64,000 nucleotides of DNA, from contig NC_003074.8 in NCBI RefSeq assembly GCF_000001735.4, positions 744,101 to 808,100 of the forward strand, in the 5' to 3' direction. A program made the translations under genes and the position numbers. Below are positions 26,901-39,471 of this stretch, in pieces (the stretch's first letter is position 1; each line of letters opens with the position of its first letter). The DNA is from Arabidopsis thaliana (taxonomy: Eukaryota > Streptophyta > Magnoliopsida > Brassicales > Brassicaceae). The notes beneath the pieces are model-generated. The model saw only the letters and a program-made list of their open reading frames with translations, was not told the DNA's origin and ran no database searches.

Positions 26901-29900
26901 TTAACACTTTATTATTTGCTTCAGCTTTAACTTCTTTTACTGGGCAACTCTTAGGAAGGTAAAGGGTGCAACTCCCCTGATCCTTGTTTACATCAAATCT
27001 AGGGGCTGGTTTGAAGTACCTTTTCCAGAAGACAAAAAGAAACAAAAATCAGAAAGAAGTAAAGAAACAAAAAATTGAATAAAGGAAAACTAACTGATGA
27101 AGCTGGTATTAGACTAACTCATCTGAAGGAAGCCTTGAGCAGTAATGATATATTAAGCTGACGCTTGAGCTAAGAGTTACAGTTGCTCCAGTACTTTCGA
27201 CACGGAAGAGTGGTTCATCTGAATCATCTGGAAGAGGTGGACAGGGAACAAGAGAATGATCCAAAGACTCTTCGCGCATTCTTTTCCCACCAGAAAGATA
27301 TTTCATTAATCGAGATTGTGTTAACAGATCTCCGCTGCCAGTGGCAATGAGTGAGAAAGAATTATATTTTTTTTAAGCATGGAGCTATTGTTTTCAAAAC
27401 AAATCGTAAACTCTCTGAAGACCAGCCAAATATGTAACAGACCTTTCCACCATCATCAAATAATCTGAATTTTGCATTCTAGCACGCCCACGAGACTGTA
27501 TGAAACTGCAAATGTTGGATGCAGGGTCAAATCTGATAACCAGGTTGCAACTTTGAACATCTAGACCCTCCTCTAGAATAGATGTTGCTACAATGATGTT
27601 AACCTACGAATACGAACAGGTTACTCAGAAATAAAGATAACAGTAAGCAAATAAAACAACAGTTCACAGTAATTTGACCATACCAAGCCTCTCCGGAAGT
27701 CTTCCACAATTTCATTTTGCTTCTTCCGAGTTTGATTTTGCAGACCAGAGTTATTTCCTGCAACGTACTTGGTTTTCCAGTTATTACAGTTTGGAAGAAT
27801 CTCAGCCAAAAGGGATTCCAGAACGATGGCTGTTATCACCCTATCCACAAAAATGATGCACCGTATGTTCTCCAAGGAGCTGTATCAATAAAAATTCAGA
27901 GAAATAGAACTGGAAAACAACACAGATTTTAAATAACCATTGTACTCCAATATGTATTGATATAAGTAATGTCCAACATTCAAGGTTTATCATTTCAGAT
28001 CGTCATATCTAACTCCAATATAATAAGCATAAACAAAAATGTGTGCATGCAATCCAAACCTATAACCAAGAAGAGTCTCAATGAGGCAGACAGTTTTTAA
28101 AGTTAGGAGACCTGCCTCCGCATTTCCATTTATGTTTGCAACACTCCAATTAAGACCTATTTACACATGAAAAGAACAAAAGAGGTGAGGAAATATAAGA
28201 AATGAATGAAACTTCAATCACTAAATGTTAGCAAACAAAAAACCACCTTGAGGTATCTCAGCCAAAAACTCCTGTGAAGCATCAGAGCAGAATTTTTTTA
28301 CCAAGGCCACGCTAAACATATTTAGTTCGCCCCACAAGAAAGAGTCATTCTGACTGGCTGACAATGACTGAGCAGCCTGTTGTAGAAAAAACAAAAAAAA
28401 ACAACACTTCTTACTTTCCTATGTAATCTATAACAGCAGTACCAAGAACAAAAATACCTTCTGGGCCAGCAAAATTCCGAGATCATCCAAACAATATGTT
28501 AGAGTTGAACTTATCCTCAACAGTCTCTTCTCTACAGAATCAACAGTAGAGGAGTTGAGATCCAAGGTTCCAAGGGATAAGCGATGCTGAAAAATAAGTC
28601 TACTATCAGTTAACATTTCATAATTAAAGAATGATCATAAATATGAGCTACATTCTTAAATTTCAAAAAACTTTCAAAACCCAAAAAAGACGCCACTCGC
28701 ATATAAACATTTATTCTTAGTTCACGTACCTTTATCGTTAGTCTTTCTAGCTTCTCTACCAAGCTTGCTCGTTTGGGACTTGGTATTTTTATGTGCTGGT
28801 AATACTTGAAGCTTGGTGTAGAAAAGGGGACAAACCCAGCCAGCACAGACTCATTCTCACAGGTATAGACCTTTATTAATCAAACAAATTATTATTATGA
28901 TGGAGTAAGCAAAATAAAACCAGCCTATAATATTTCTACCTTTTGAAAATATGGTTTAGTTCTAAGTACTGAGACAGGTCAAGCATCAACAGTCTTCGTA
29001 CAGTTCAAAATAGCAACTAAGAAAATATTATGCTTCTGCATCAGATGTGGTCATACTACGAAGAAATAATGACCAATGATGTATGTTCACTATAGTATCG
29101 AAATATAAACGGAAAAATCATTTTGCAATCACTAGTTTCACTACATCAAACAAAAATATCAACCTTAAGTAAATGTTTCTGATTTTAACGGCACCTTTCA
29201 CATATTAGAACAAAAAAAATTTCATTATATCATACAAAACAGGATGGACAATACAAAAAATTCAAGATAAAGAAAAGAAACAACCTTTGAATTCATTAGA
29301 GTTTCGAGTTCATGAATTTTTTTCCAGTAGCTATCCAGATTTTCACCTTAGTTGAGAGAAGAAAGACAAAGAAGAAAAACCAAACTTGAAATAGCAAATA
29401 CAAAATATAATGTATAAATGCAATCAAGAAAGAATGTTAGATGCATATATACCCTTTGTTTTCACAAGTGAAGCAGTCATCCCAAATATCCGTGGAACAT
29501 TGGAAGTTCCAGAATTTAACTCCTTATGATAGAACTCCTGCATGAAAAGGAGCTATGTTGTCAAAAGGTGGAAAACTACATTATAAACTAGTTCTTTTAA
29601 ATAAAAAAAAATTTCCTATGTTTCAATGAGATTTCATTCAGGTCTGAGTTCGAAAGCTAGGAATATCTTTTCATGCTCACCCTCATGATACAAGCATAAG
29701 GGTGCTTTCCCCCTGCATGATGACACTCATCAACTATTAGAACCTTGATCATGCTCAAGCTCAGAAAACTATGCCTCAACGCGTCGAGCAAAATGGCAGG
29801 GGTCATCACCAGAACCTGCACTTATGAAACCAAAGGAGAACGGGCCTATAAGAATGTGCATCGAGAGTGGACAGGAAACAGTAATAGTGCCTTTCAGTGG

Positions 29901-30733
29901 AAATTAGCGTCAGATAGTAGGAAAAACAAGTTCAATATGGTGACAAATCATAAGAGACTGTGATGCAGCTAAGCAAGATTTTATGAAAATAAGACTTATG
30001 AATGGTGAGCTAAAAGAGTAATAATGAAACGCATCCTCATAACACTTTCACCAGAAAAATATATGTATGTCTAATTGGTCAAAATAAGAAAAGGAGACCT
30101 CATATTTATCAACTTCTTGTTTCCATGTTGAAGAATCCCAAAAGTCCACCCCCATGTCTCCCCAATACATACCAACTTTTAGATCAGTATGCATCTTCAG
30201 GGCTTCTGCTTGCTGCGTAAAACACACAAGGAAAAATGCAGAAATAATGGAGAAAGTAACACTAAAGTTTCTAAATTTGGAAAAGGAGCACGTGTAATAA
30301 TGCAGAAATTGTAGAACAAAGGACAAGTCCGTATATTGGTGAATCCCTTTGTCCACAACTCCAATCCTAACACCAATACCTGAGTGACAAGAACCACTTG
30401 AGGAACCAAGAAGACACAGAAGCATGGTGAAGGCTTGCGGAAAAGGTAGGCATAGCTACGAAGAAGCATAATAGCAATAAGGGTCTTGCCAGAACCAGTC
30501 TCCAAGAAGACAATAGTGTTCTGCTTGATAGCTTTCTCAAGTGCCTCTACCTGATAACTGGTAACAGAGCATCAAAATATACAAGATGTAAGACTTACAC
30601 AATCATGGGTTCTTCTAAACAGAGCTTAGAAGAGAGATATCAGAAGATAAGCAAACCTTCTGGCAAAATGTAGAGGAGAAGCAGAGACTTGATCAGTGGT
30701 CTCAGTTTCCATCGCATCAGCATCCATGGTCAT
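23920..30733 (-). CDS. DCL2: Dicer-like endoribonuclease 2
   Basis: Cuts long dsRNA into 22-nt siRNAs for antiviral silencing and transitive RNAi. Twenty-two coding exons on minus: 30733-30657, 30557-30380, 30212-30099, 29815-29681, 29537-29453, 29346-29285, 28870-28730, 28586-28458, 28376-28247, 28156-28060, 27879-27684, 27603-27443, 27334-27119, 27019-26793, 26720-26449, 26365-25938, 25856-25753, 25676-25495, 25402-25193, 25119-24709, 24623-24345, 24252-23920. The sum is 4167 nt, 1388 residues, full length. Domains: DExD/H helicase (Walker A LETGSGKT at 44-51, [19 protein letters not shown]), Dicer dimerisation/DUF283, PAZ, RNase IIIa ([13 protein letters not shown]) and RNase IIIb ([28 protein letters not shown]), and one C-terminal dsRBD. 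A 5' UTR intron (30,877-30,735) appears to end right at the ATG. All catalytic acidic motifs are present. Confidence 0.97.
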
Positions 30734-31403
30734 CTAAAACATATACAGTAGATTTACGAAAAAAAAACCTAACTTTTTAATCTGCAAATATCAAAAATCG
30801 CCGTAAGTCGAGCAGAAAGAGGATTAACGCAAAAGCAAACCCCAGAGATAATAATAAGAAAAAACAAATTAGAGAACCTCGAAAGACAAAGCAGCGATCG
30901 AGGACAGTAGTTTCAGGTACAGACAGTAGCGGAGAGAAGAAGAAGAAAGGAATCACGAAGACGAACGATCAAAAGCTAAAGCTCTCAGTCAGTCATTTCG
31001 ATTAAGAAGTAGTGAGCGGTTTTCGAAACAAAAATTTAAGAGAAAAAAACTGTTGAAGAAGATTATTTATGGGATTATTGACTGCTACCATAATTCTTTG
31101 GGGGATTGACTGTTTTGTTGTGACTGTGAGACTATGACAGAAGCTTTCGCTTACGTCATTATTCATTTTTGTTTTTTAATATTTTTAATGTTTTTTTTTT
31201 CCAAATTGAGCAAAACCACTTGTACTTTTTTGGTCTAGCTGTAAAAAAAAATAAAAGCAAAAGGATACAGAATAATTTGGTCTAACTTTCTTGATCTATA
31301 TAGTATATCAACTCTATCAAACAACACATAAGAAAACCCCCTATAAATGTGTTTCTTCATAATCAAAATCATAAAAACACCAAAACTTCCATAGATTCAA
31401 ATC
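30734..31403. other. DCL2 promoter/leader and phosphoesterase 3' flank
   Basis: Upstream of the DCL2 ATG the minus-strand sequence shows a probable leader intron (donor near 30,877, acceptor TTTTAG directly before the ATG) and a purine-rich leader. The rest, to about 31.4 kb, is the 3' UTR side of the phosphoesterase gene. No further gene. Confidence 0.5.
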
Positions 31404-34171
31404 TCATGGAACTTTATGGGTTTTGCAGATAACATATAGTAGCAACAATGGAACTACAAGGCTGTAACCTGGAAAATGAACCACATTCATCTCATAAGCT
31501 CTACCTAATGCCCAGCAATTCTGTCAATAAAAACAAAATATACTTCAGAAGTGAATGCAGAATGAAAACAGACAACGGATGAACATGATCGCAGGTTTTT
31601 GCCAATGCAAGATGGAAATAAACGAATCATTAGTTAATATACAAGTGGTACCTTGAAATGCTTCCAATATAGAGCTAATGAAGCCAGCAAGACCGATTTC
31701 CGAAACAGTCTTCTGTTCGAGAATAACAGTGAGCGGCGTTGTGATCTCTTCTTCCTTCCCCGGTCATGGTCATCCTCTTTCTTACCAGAGACAGTTCGAA
31801 TGTGATCTTTGTAGATTTCTCTCTCAGCAACCAGACAACACACAACCAAGACACTGGGGATAACAACAAAGACCACATGTGGGATCACCACAACCATTAC
31901 ATCAGGTTGTCCAATGTATTCATGTTTCCTATCTGCGCCTGAGCTCGTCACCACCCATCCCATAATAGTCATGTATGCTCTGTCTCCAGAATCAGCAAAC
32001 ACTTCACCGGAGAACCAAGGAAAGAATATGAGATAGAACAAGTATGCCATGTAACCGAACCAAACCACAGGCATTCTGCAGAGGTCTTGGAGAATCCACA
32101 GTACAAGTGTGATAGGTCCTTTCTTGGCAATGAACTTCTTGAGAGTGTACTGCTTCTTGAAAACGATGATGATGCATTTGGGGATAAGAAAAACGAGAAA
32201 CAAACTATATAGAGCAGGCCAAAGAATCGGGTAATATAATGCCGCCCACTGGCAGCCCATGACACGGAACTCATTCCATGTCCATGAAACTTTAGAGCTT
32301 AGACCATTGATGGAAAATGGTCGCATTTCTGATAAGGTTAATCTGCCTTTGATATCAGTGACTTCTATTTGCAGCCAAAATCTATCAGGTAAGGGATCTT
32401 CAAAGGCCCTATAATTCCATGGAAGTGAAAAGAATGTTGCCCCGGAAGAAGAAGAATCGCCTCCATGTTTTCTCATTGGAGCTTCCATGACCAGATTATC
32501 AAATCCAGGGCTTGAGTCATAAACTCTAGCTACAACTTCCACAACCAGAGAATGAGAAAAAACAATGGCTCTTATTGCGTCATACGATGATGAGATCATA
32601 TGTTGGCACTCGTATTTGTGACGTGCAAAGGATGTTGACATAAAACGTGAATCTAATGGAAAGGTCGGTAATATGATAGTCTTCTGGGGTTTTGACTTGA
32701 AGTCAAGATCAACATATGAAACATGACCCCTATCAATGGCCATGATCCGCATTGCCCTGTTTTTTCTCCAGTCACCCATCTCCCATTCCCAGAACTCTGC
32801 AGCTGGTAAGGCTCCAAAAGAGCAGTTCGAAGTACTTTCAGCACCACTCTGCCTCATATTCAGCTGAAACAAGTCATTATCTGATAAACTGATACCACCA
32901 GAGTGATGATGTCTTTTAAGATTCTTGCCGAACCTTGAGTGTAGATGGCCACACAAATAAGCTGAGATAGAGTGCTTCAGAAAAACATCTTTAAGGCTCT
33001 TTTGAGAATGTGACAGCGCTGTGAATGACAATGGGAAATGCCCAAATGATATTTTTGCAACAGGTTTTGCTGATTGGTTATCCCATTGCGAGAGGTGTGA
33101 GTCGAGTGAGCTCAAAAGTTCATCAGTTGGATGCCCAAAGAGATTTGTTGGGCCGCGTAATCCAATATGCATTGTGGTGTCAATACCGACAAACAGATGT
33201 TTACGTTCGCTAGTCTGTATAACAAAACACAGAACCGTTAGCACACTGTAACATATAACTTTTCATCACAACCAAAATAATCAAGAGAACAAACTATAGA
33301 CCAGGCTGGGAGAGCATAACCAACCTCAACAGTTATGGTGTTAACATTTCCTTTCCTTCCCATCTGTCCATTGATGCTATACTTTGAGAAGAAATCAACA
33401 GATGAACCAACAGACGGAACACCAAAGTTGTCATGGTTACCCCTAAGATCATAAAATATGCTCTTATTAAGCCCACTTCTCTTCACAACATCTTGCATCA
33501 CACTCTCGTATTCTAACCACTCATCTTCATTTAACTTCATTGTTAACATGTCTTTGCTTTTCCCATCTGATTAACCACATTAAGAAAAAACAATCAACCA
33601 GCAAATCTTCAAACAAACAAAACCATCAACTACAGATGAGAGTTTATAAGTATCTGATATAGCAAATATATAACCACAGTGGTTCCCAAAGCTAAAGTTT
33701 CAATTTTTGAGCTCGAGCAATCAAAGCTTGAGACTTGCATATAAGAAGCTCACAAGTAAAACCTAAGAACCCAGAAGCAACATCACTGAAGCTCATCTAA
33801 CGAACCAATGAAAGATTGAGAATTTCGAACCAAGTCCTTAATTCAGGAGAGAGATATAAACCTGTGAGATCACCGGTGATTAAGACGAGAGAAGGGTTGA
33901 TAAGAGCCAGAGCAGGACCCACAATGTTTTTGAAATCAATGGCTCTTTCAGGATGATGGACACTGAAATGGAGATCGGATAGCTGAACAACCCAAATCAA
34001 GTCTTGCCCAGTTCTCGCTTCAATCACTCTTCTTCCAGATTTGTCTAACGAACCAGAGACCCTTGTACTCAAGGAGATTAACAGAAGAAGAAGAAGAATC
34101 GTAAACGAGATTCTTCTCGGAAGAGAAACTGTTTTGCTTCGGAGCTCATCGTCGTCGCCGATCGATTCCAT
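31404..34171 (-). CDS. calcineurin-like metallophosphoesterase, multipass membrane protein
   Basis: Four coding exons on minus: 34171-33862, 33566-33325, 33214-31652, 31520-31404, giving 743 residues. The start is the ATG at 34,171; the preceding in-frame codon is GTG. An N-terminal signal anchor (ISFTILLLLLLISLSTRVSG) precedes the metal-dependent phosphoesterase domain: WVVQLSDLHFS (DxH), LITGDLT (GD), LRGNHDNFG (GNHD), GHFPLS and YLCGHLHSRFG (GHLH). Every metal-binding block is present. After a beta-rich middle region come several transmembrane helices (about residues 460-720), including LILWPALYSLFLVF-like segments. It resembles the eukaryotic TMEM62-type family. The active site would face the lumen or outside; the substrate is unknown. 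Confidence 0.93.
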
Positions 34172-34666
34172 CACCGAATCAGTAGTAGCATTTGCAGATG
34201 AAGGAACCTCTCAGAATTGTGTAATTTGCAAATCGTTTTGACGAAAGTCTACATTTTTATTATTTTTTAATTCATTAAATTATTTTCTTTCGTTACAACT
34301 ACGAAAGAATGGTATACCTGTATGTAAAGTGTGTGAGAGTATCAAAGCCTACTATGATTTACAAACTCAAGAAACAGAAATCAAGAGAGTGATTTTGCAT
34401 GTTTAAGCAAAGAAGATGATTTCGTGTAGAACATTTGTTGTTATTGTTCTCAGAAACAAAGGCAAAAAAGGTATGATCACTAGTTTTTATTCTTCTCCCA
34501 ATTAATTTTTGATGAGATTACTTTTCTTTCTACTACAATTTCATGCACATACATATGTCACAACGTACAATAAAAATAGCAGAAATAATTACAACCACAC
34601 TTTGAATAACGATTTCTTCATTTTAACTTATTCAAACAAGATCTTTTAGTTTACTAGGCTTTGGAC
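34172..34666. other. intergenic between phosphoesterase and LCAT3
   Basis: Promoter and leader of the phosphoesterase gene on the left, LCAT3 3' UTR on the right. No gene seen. Confidence 0.5.
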
Positions 34667-37388
34667 TTAACCAGAATCAACTACTTTGTGAGTCCTTAAA
34701 TGCTTCCGTTTAGCCTTCTTGGGCTCAACTCCTAACCATTGTTGAATGAGCTCAAACACTCTTTCATCACGGAGAAGCCCGCGGTGGCTACCCGAAACTC
34801 CTACGCTAGCAACTGCTTTAAACTGAGCAGCCTGCAATAAAAAGGTAAAAACGTAAGGGTTTTGTTAAGGTCCAAACAAGTGCACAAGAGAACCAGTAAC
34901 AGATTTGCTTCATGAAAACCGAGAACTCATATCGGTATAAACAAGAAAGTATAGCTTACTGCAGCTGATTCAGCAGGGACAGTTCCATCTCCATCTACAT
35001 ATGTATACTCAGGCTGAAACATGATACAAAGTTGCAGAGACTTTTTAATCAAACATGAAAGTATAATTGTAAGTGAAGGAATGCCAAGAGATAACAAATC
35101 GAAGGCTGGGTAGAGAACAGCAAGTTTCAGGATTTAAAAGGGTCTAAAGCATTTTCCTCAAGAAGAGTCATATTTCACTCACCATAGTTTGACATATTTC
35201 AGACAAATCGTCTATCGGAGAAGTCTCTGTGCCATAACTGCAAAAGAAAAACAAAACAGCTTTTTTAATGTGGCAAAGACATTTGGAATCGACCAAGAAA
35301 CTTAGTTTGGATGATTCAAGAGAATACTCCTCATAAACCAATCCACAAAAAAAGCCTCAGGCAATATAGGAGCGATGAATAGTGGTGCATACCAAACATC
35401 AAAGGGTGTATTAAGTGACACTCCATATATGTTATAGAAGGACACTCCATCAGGAAGTTGCGCTTTGTTGAGAATTTCTCTTGTCTTAGCAGCCCAGTCG
35501 AGGATAGCAAAGTTAAAGGGCAAAGCTATTTTATTCCCACCATAGCTTAGCTACAATACATAATAAGATGTTTGATTATAAATCCACTGACCAAATAACA
35601 TCTCAAGCCAATGGAAACGAGAAACAAAAGCTGAGTATGTTTAGTTTGCTACCTCGTTATTTTTTAATGCATCGTTGAATAGATCAATACTCTCGATTAA
35701 GCCAAATGATTCCAGTTCTACAGAAGTATCAACGTCGTTTTCAGATTTCTTACGCCAAACTCGAATCTCTGGTTGCTTTTTCCACTTAAAGTCTGGATTT
35801 GCCATCATCTCATATATAGATGGGCATTCGACCAACTAAAACCAAACATTAAAAACAGATTCATCAGTAAAAACAAGAGTTTCATGGACCCTGAAATAAA
35901 AATCTAAAGCTTTGATGTAACTTCAAAAAGAAAAAAAGTGATGCAAGTAAACCCGAAACTATGAGGTTTATTACCAGTTGGTGCATCGTCCAACGTGACA
36001 CAAAAAAGAAACTTTCTAACCCTTCCACAAATTGCACTCCAGTCAAGATTGAATCATTGATGCACCCTGGTGCTCCTGTTTACCAAATCCAAGTCATTTC
36101 CAATGAAACCAGCTATTTCTCTTATGAACAATTTTTTGCAAATAGATAAACCGTATCACCTTGGAAAGGTGTTGCAATTGTAATCCATTTATTTACATAC
36201 TTGGAAAATGCCTGCCAACAAGAAAAAAAAGAGTCTCACTCATTATTCTGTTTGAATAAGGGGAAACTCTAAACTTCAGCTAGAATCTGTCGAAGATCAT
36301 AAAGGTTGGAGATTATAATACCTCCGGATGGAGATACATGAAACATGAAACCATAAGTCCTCCCATTGAATGGGAGATGATAGTGACTTTTCTCCCCCCT
36401 GAACGTTTATATGCAGTTTCCAGCTTCTTCTTCAGACCTAGTATAAGTAGATCGATCCTGCAAGAGATTATATAAGCAAATGATCTCGAGAACTAGGAAT
36501 TCAGGTAAATAGCAGAGAAGTTTAGCAAATCACCTATTGCTTTGACGGAAATCGTAACCATAACCGAATAATGTAGTCCCCTTCTTATAACCGCATCCAA
36601 CCAGCATTTCTATCATATCGTGAAAGTGATAAACCTCCGTCAAGTGACAAAGCTTTACAAACTGGAAAAGCAAAGTATATAATATCAGATACACCATGAA
36701 AACGAGCTAACTCCCTATTTAGCAAGATGAAACAAAGAAGTAAGGCTAACAAGAAAAACAATTCCAGAAACAGACACCGAGGTTAGACATCAAGAACGAA
36801 CAACTAACTAGATACAAAATGGTTGCAGATACAATTTCCATCTTACTTATCCTCACTCCTAAACTTAACAACTGCATAGAAGTAGCCAATGCACAAAGTA
36901 ATATCTAGCTACTTTACTATACCCAAGAGGGATCTAGAATGTCAATTGCATAGAGTCCATGGTCATCATCAGGGACCAATACTTCAATATTATCATCCAA
37001 CGGCTCTGTATAACCTGCCAACAAAATAACATTCAAGTTCAAGATCTGCTTCATAACTCACTTTTCTAAAAGTCCATGACTTCAACAGTAATCTAAATTC
37101 CGAAATCCTCTCTATTATCAAGCTCAAATAAACATTTCTATAAATATCAAGAAAGGTTCAAAATTTACCAGTTTTGGGATTATAGAGAGACCAGAGGCTC
37201 TGCTTAAAGGCAAGGTTAGCTAGAAATATTCGGACCCAAACCCGAATTTCAGACTTTGAATTCTTCTTCTTAGAATGCAGAATAGAGCCTCCAATTCCAG
37301 ATACTAGAAGCACCGGATCACGATCCGCCACCTCGCCGGCGTTTTCATCGTCGTTGGTTCCCCAGCACGGACACGGAATCCAGCCCAT
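34667..37388 (-). CDS. LCAT3: LCAT-like phospholipase A1
   Basis: Hydrolyses the sn-1 acyl chain of phospholipids; the yeast-tested Arabidopsis protein is a cytosolic/microsomal PLA1 rather than an acyltransferase (recall). Eleven coding exons on minus: 37388-37169, 37014-36923, 36661-36534, 36457-36322, 36211-36160, 36075-35975, 35835-35653, 35550-35393, 35237-35183, 35013-34960, 34831-34667, giving 447 residues as expected. The lipase serine is S177 in IISHSMGGLMV, the acid is D384 in YVDGDGTVP and the histidine is H409 in GVSGSHRGLLRD, so the triad is complete. The region LVSGIGGS near residue 30 supplies the oxyanion side. No signal peptide. Exon 2 with its flanks (36,811-37,077) is duplicated at 54.5 kb. 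Confidence 0.96.
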
Positions 37389-37771
37389 CAAAGCGGGTCA
37401 GGTTTCGGGTCCGAAATATTCAATTCGGATCTTTCTACAGAGTTCAGGAGAAAATGGTAAGTGGGACTTATCAGAGGTACATTAGTCAACAATGAGGATT
37501 TCTGAGAATATGCCATCTGTGACTGTGACTGTCTACACGCAAGCTTCACGTGCTCCTCACGTGTCACCTTCTAGATACCTGACTTATCGCTCTGATCTTC
37601 CGTCTTCAAACGACAACGTCTGATCTCTGATCTTCCGTTTTAAAACGACATCAAGGTGTTACTGTCCAATTTCAGATTGGGTTAGAACATCTTGTAATAT
37701 CTACAAACTTGAGGGTGTTTTACACGAATATTTCTTAATTAAGAGGCTTAACGTTGGCGTTTTTGACGAAA
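37389..37771. promoter_or_regulatory. bidirectional promoter region LCAT3 / ASCH gene
   Basis: Only 383 bp separate the two divergent start codons, so both promoters and leaders must lie here. It contains repeated TCTGATCTTCCGT-like phrases (about 37,591-37,640) and CACGTG-type ACGT elements (TTCACGTGCTCCTCACGTGTCA, about 37,547-37,566). No TATA box is obvious on either side. Confidence 0.5.
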
Positions 37772-39189
37772 ATGGAGCAACCAATGTCGCCGGGAACGAA
37801 GTCGGTGGATCTCCGAGAATGCATGGAATCACTTCTCCGTTTTAGTCTGAGATCTCATTTAAACGAATCTGTTCCAAGTTTCGATCTTGACCTGACCAGA
37901 GATTTTTGTCTTCATCTCCTTGGGGAAGCTACAGATTCAACAGGTACGTTTTGCTAATTAGGAAGCAAATTATGAAACTTGAATGCTGGAGAGAAATAAC
38001 TGAAATTTTCTCATAAATGTTTCAATTAACAGAAAAATCTGCGGTGTACAAGCTTCTAGCAACGGCTTTGTCTGAATGTCTAGCTTCCGAGGGTGATAAA
38101 AATTCTAACTTGGAAAAATACAGCAAACTGATTCATGGCTTGGGATATGACTTAATAAATGTAAGTCTATATGAAAACTTTAGTTCTCAACTATTATTGC
38201 ATCAAAACAGAGTGGGAAAAGTTAGTTTTTGGAATTTTTACACAGAAAAGGTTCTTTGTTTCAGATGTTGAAGGAGGTGAACTTTGAGCTTCATGTCCAA
38301 GAGCCTTACTTCACCCAATTGAAAGGTACATTTTCTGGTTACTTGATTGTAGTATTACAATTATATTTGCTCAATCTCACTTTTATTTCCGGGTGCCTCT
38401 CAATTTGTCAGATGGTTTGAAAACTGTTGAAGGAAGATGCGCAGTGGGAGACTACATGAGGTCTGATGTTTTTATCTTTGTGCAAATGTTAATTCACATT
38501 CATCTCTTGTGCTTGCTTTTCCGGGTTTTCTGTTTTGCTGATTCCAATAGCTTTAGATTGTCTTATTGACTTCAAAATTGGTTTACTCACAGAATTAGTT
38601 CAGGAGATTTTCTTTTGTTCAATAAATGCTTGCTGCTTGAAGTTCAGGTAGTCATCAATCTTGTATCTCTGTCAATTCTTCCTTGTGAGGCAAACACTAT
38701 ACCTCTTGTTACTAACCATTTTGATGAGGGCAGGACGTTCACCGTTATACTTCATTCTCAGAAATGCTGAAAGTGGAGGGTCTTGCCAAAGTTCTTCCTG
38801 GAGTTGAAAGTATAGAAGAAGGTTTGAAGATCTTTACCATAACATAGAACGTTTGGAAAGCGTCTCTTTTGCTATGTGGACTTTGTTCTAACCTGAAATG
38901 ATGTTCTATCTGCAGGTGTTCAAGTTTACCGAAACTTTTATTCTGAAGAGAAGGAAAGAATGAACGGTGTTGTAGCTATTCGTGTTGCAAAACCAGCTAA
39001 TCAGCCTTCTGCAGCTTTGGCAGGAGTATTGTCTGTGAGTTTCTGGCAGCAAGTCAAACTCCAGAAGCTTTCGTTAGTCTTCAATGTATGCATCATATAG
39101 CTTTCTTTTCGGTTCTTCTTTTGTAGGAACTGAAGTCCAGTGGGATCAAAAGCCTGTTGGATGAATACACAGCTGGGGTTACCTCGTAG
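37772..39189 (+). CDS. ASCH-domain-like putative RNA-binding protein
   Basis: Eight coding exons: 37772-37943, 38033-38160, 38265-38325, 38412-38460, 38593-38647, 38734-38821, 38916-39034, 39127-39189, giving 244 residues. The start is the ATG of MEQPMSPG; the in-frame codon at 37,754 is TTG. The N-terminal half is helical. The C-terminal half has the beta-rich ASCH/PUA-like pattern: LKTVEGRCAVGDY, ISSGDFLLFN, LLLEVQDVHRYTSFSEML, then VYRNFYSEEKERMNGVVAI. ASCH domains are proposed RNA binders or coactivator-linked folds; the actual partner is unknown. The last 220 bp of the locus (38,997-39,219) have a diverged inverted copy at 50.65-50.88 kb. Confidence 0.88.
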
Positions 39190-39471
39190 CTGCATCTGAA
39201 AACCTTTGTGCGCAGAGAAACTACTCAATTTGAAGGGTTTTGATTTCTCTACACTCGGATGATGTTAAATTTGTGTTTGTTTGTGTGTACGAGTAGCTAA
39301 ATCACAGAAGATCACATCTTTTCTTACTTATTGAGCACCTCACAAGGCAACAAAACATTTTTCGACGCTTTGGTAGTTATTTAACAATCAAACTAGCAAA
39401 CAAACACCAACCACATTTACGGACTAAGGCTCAACCAACCACATCTATGTGTATCTTCTAGAGAATCAGCT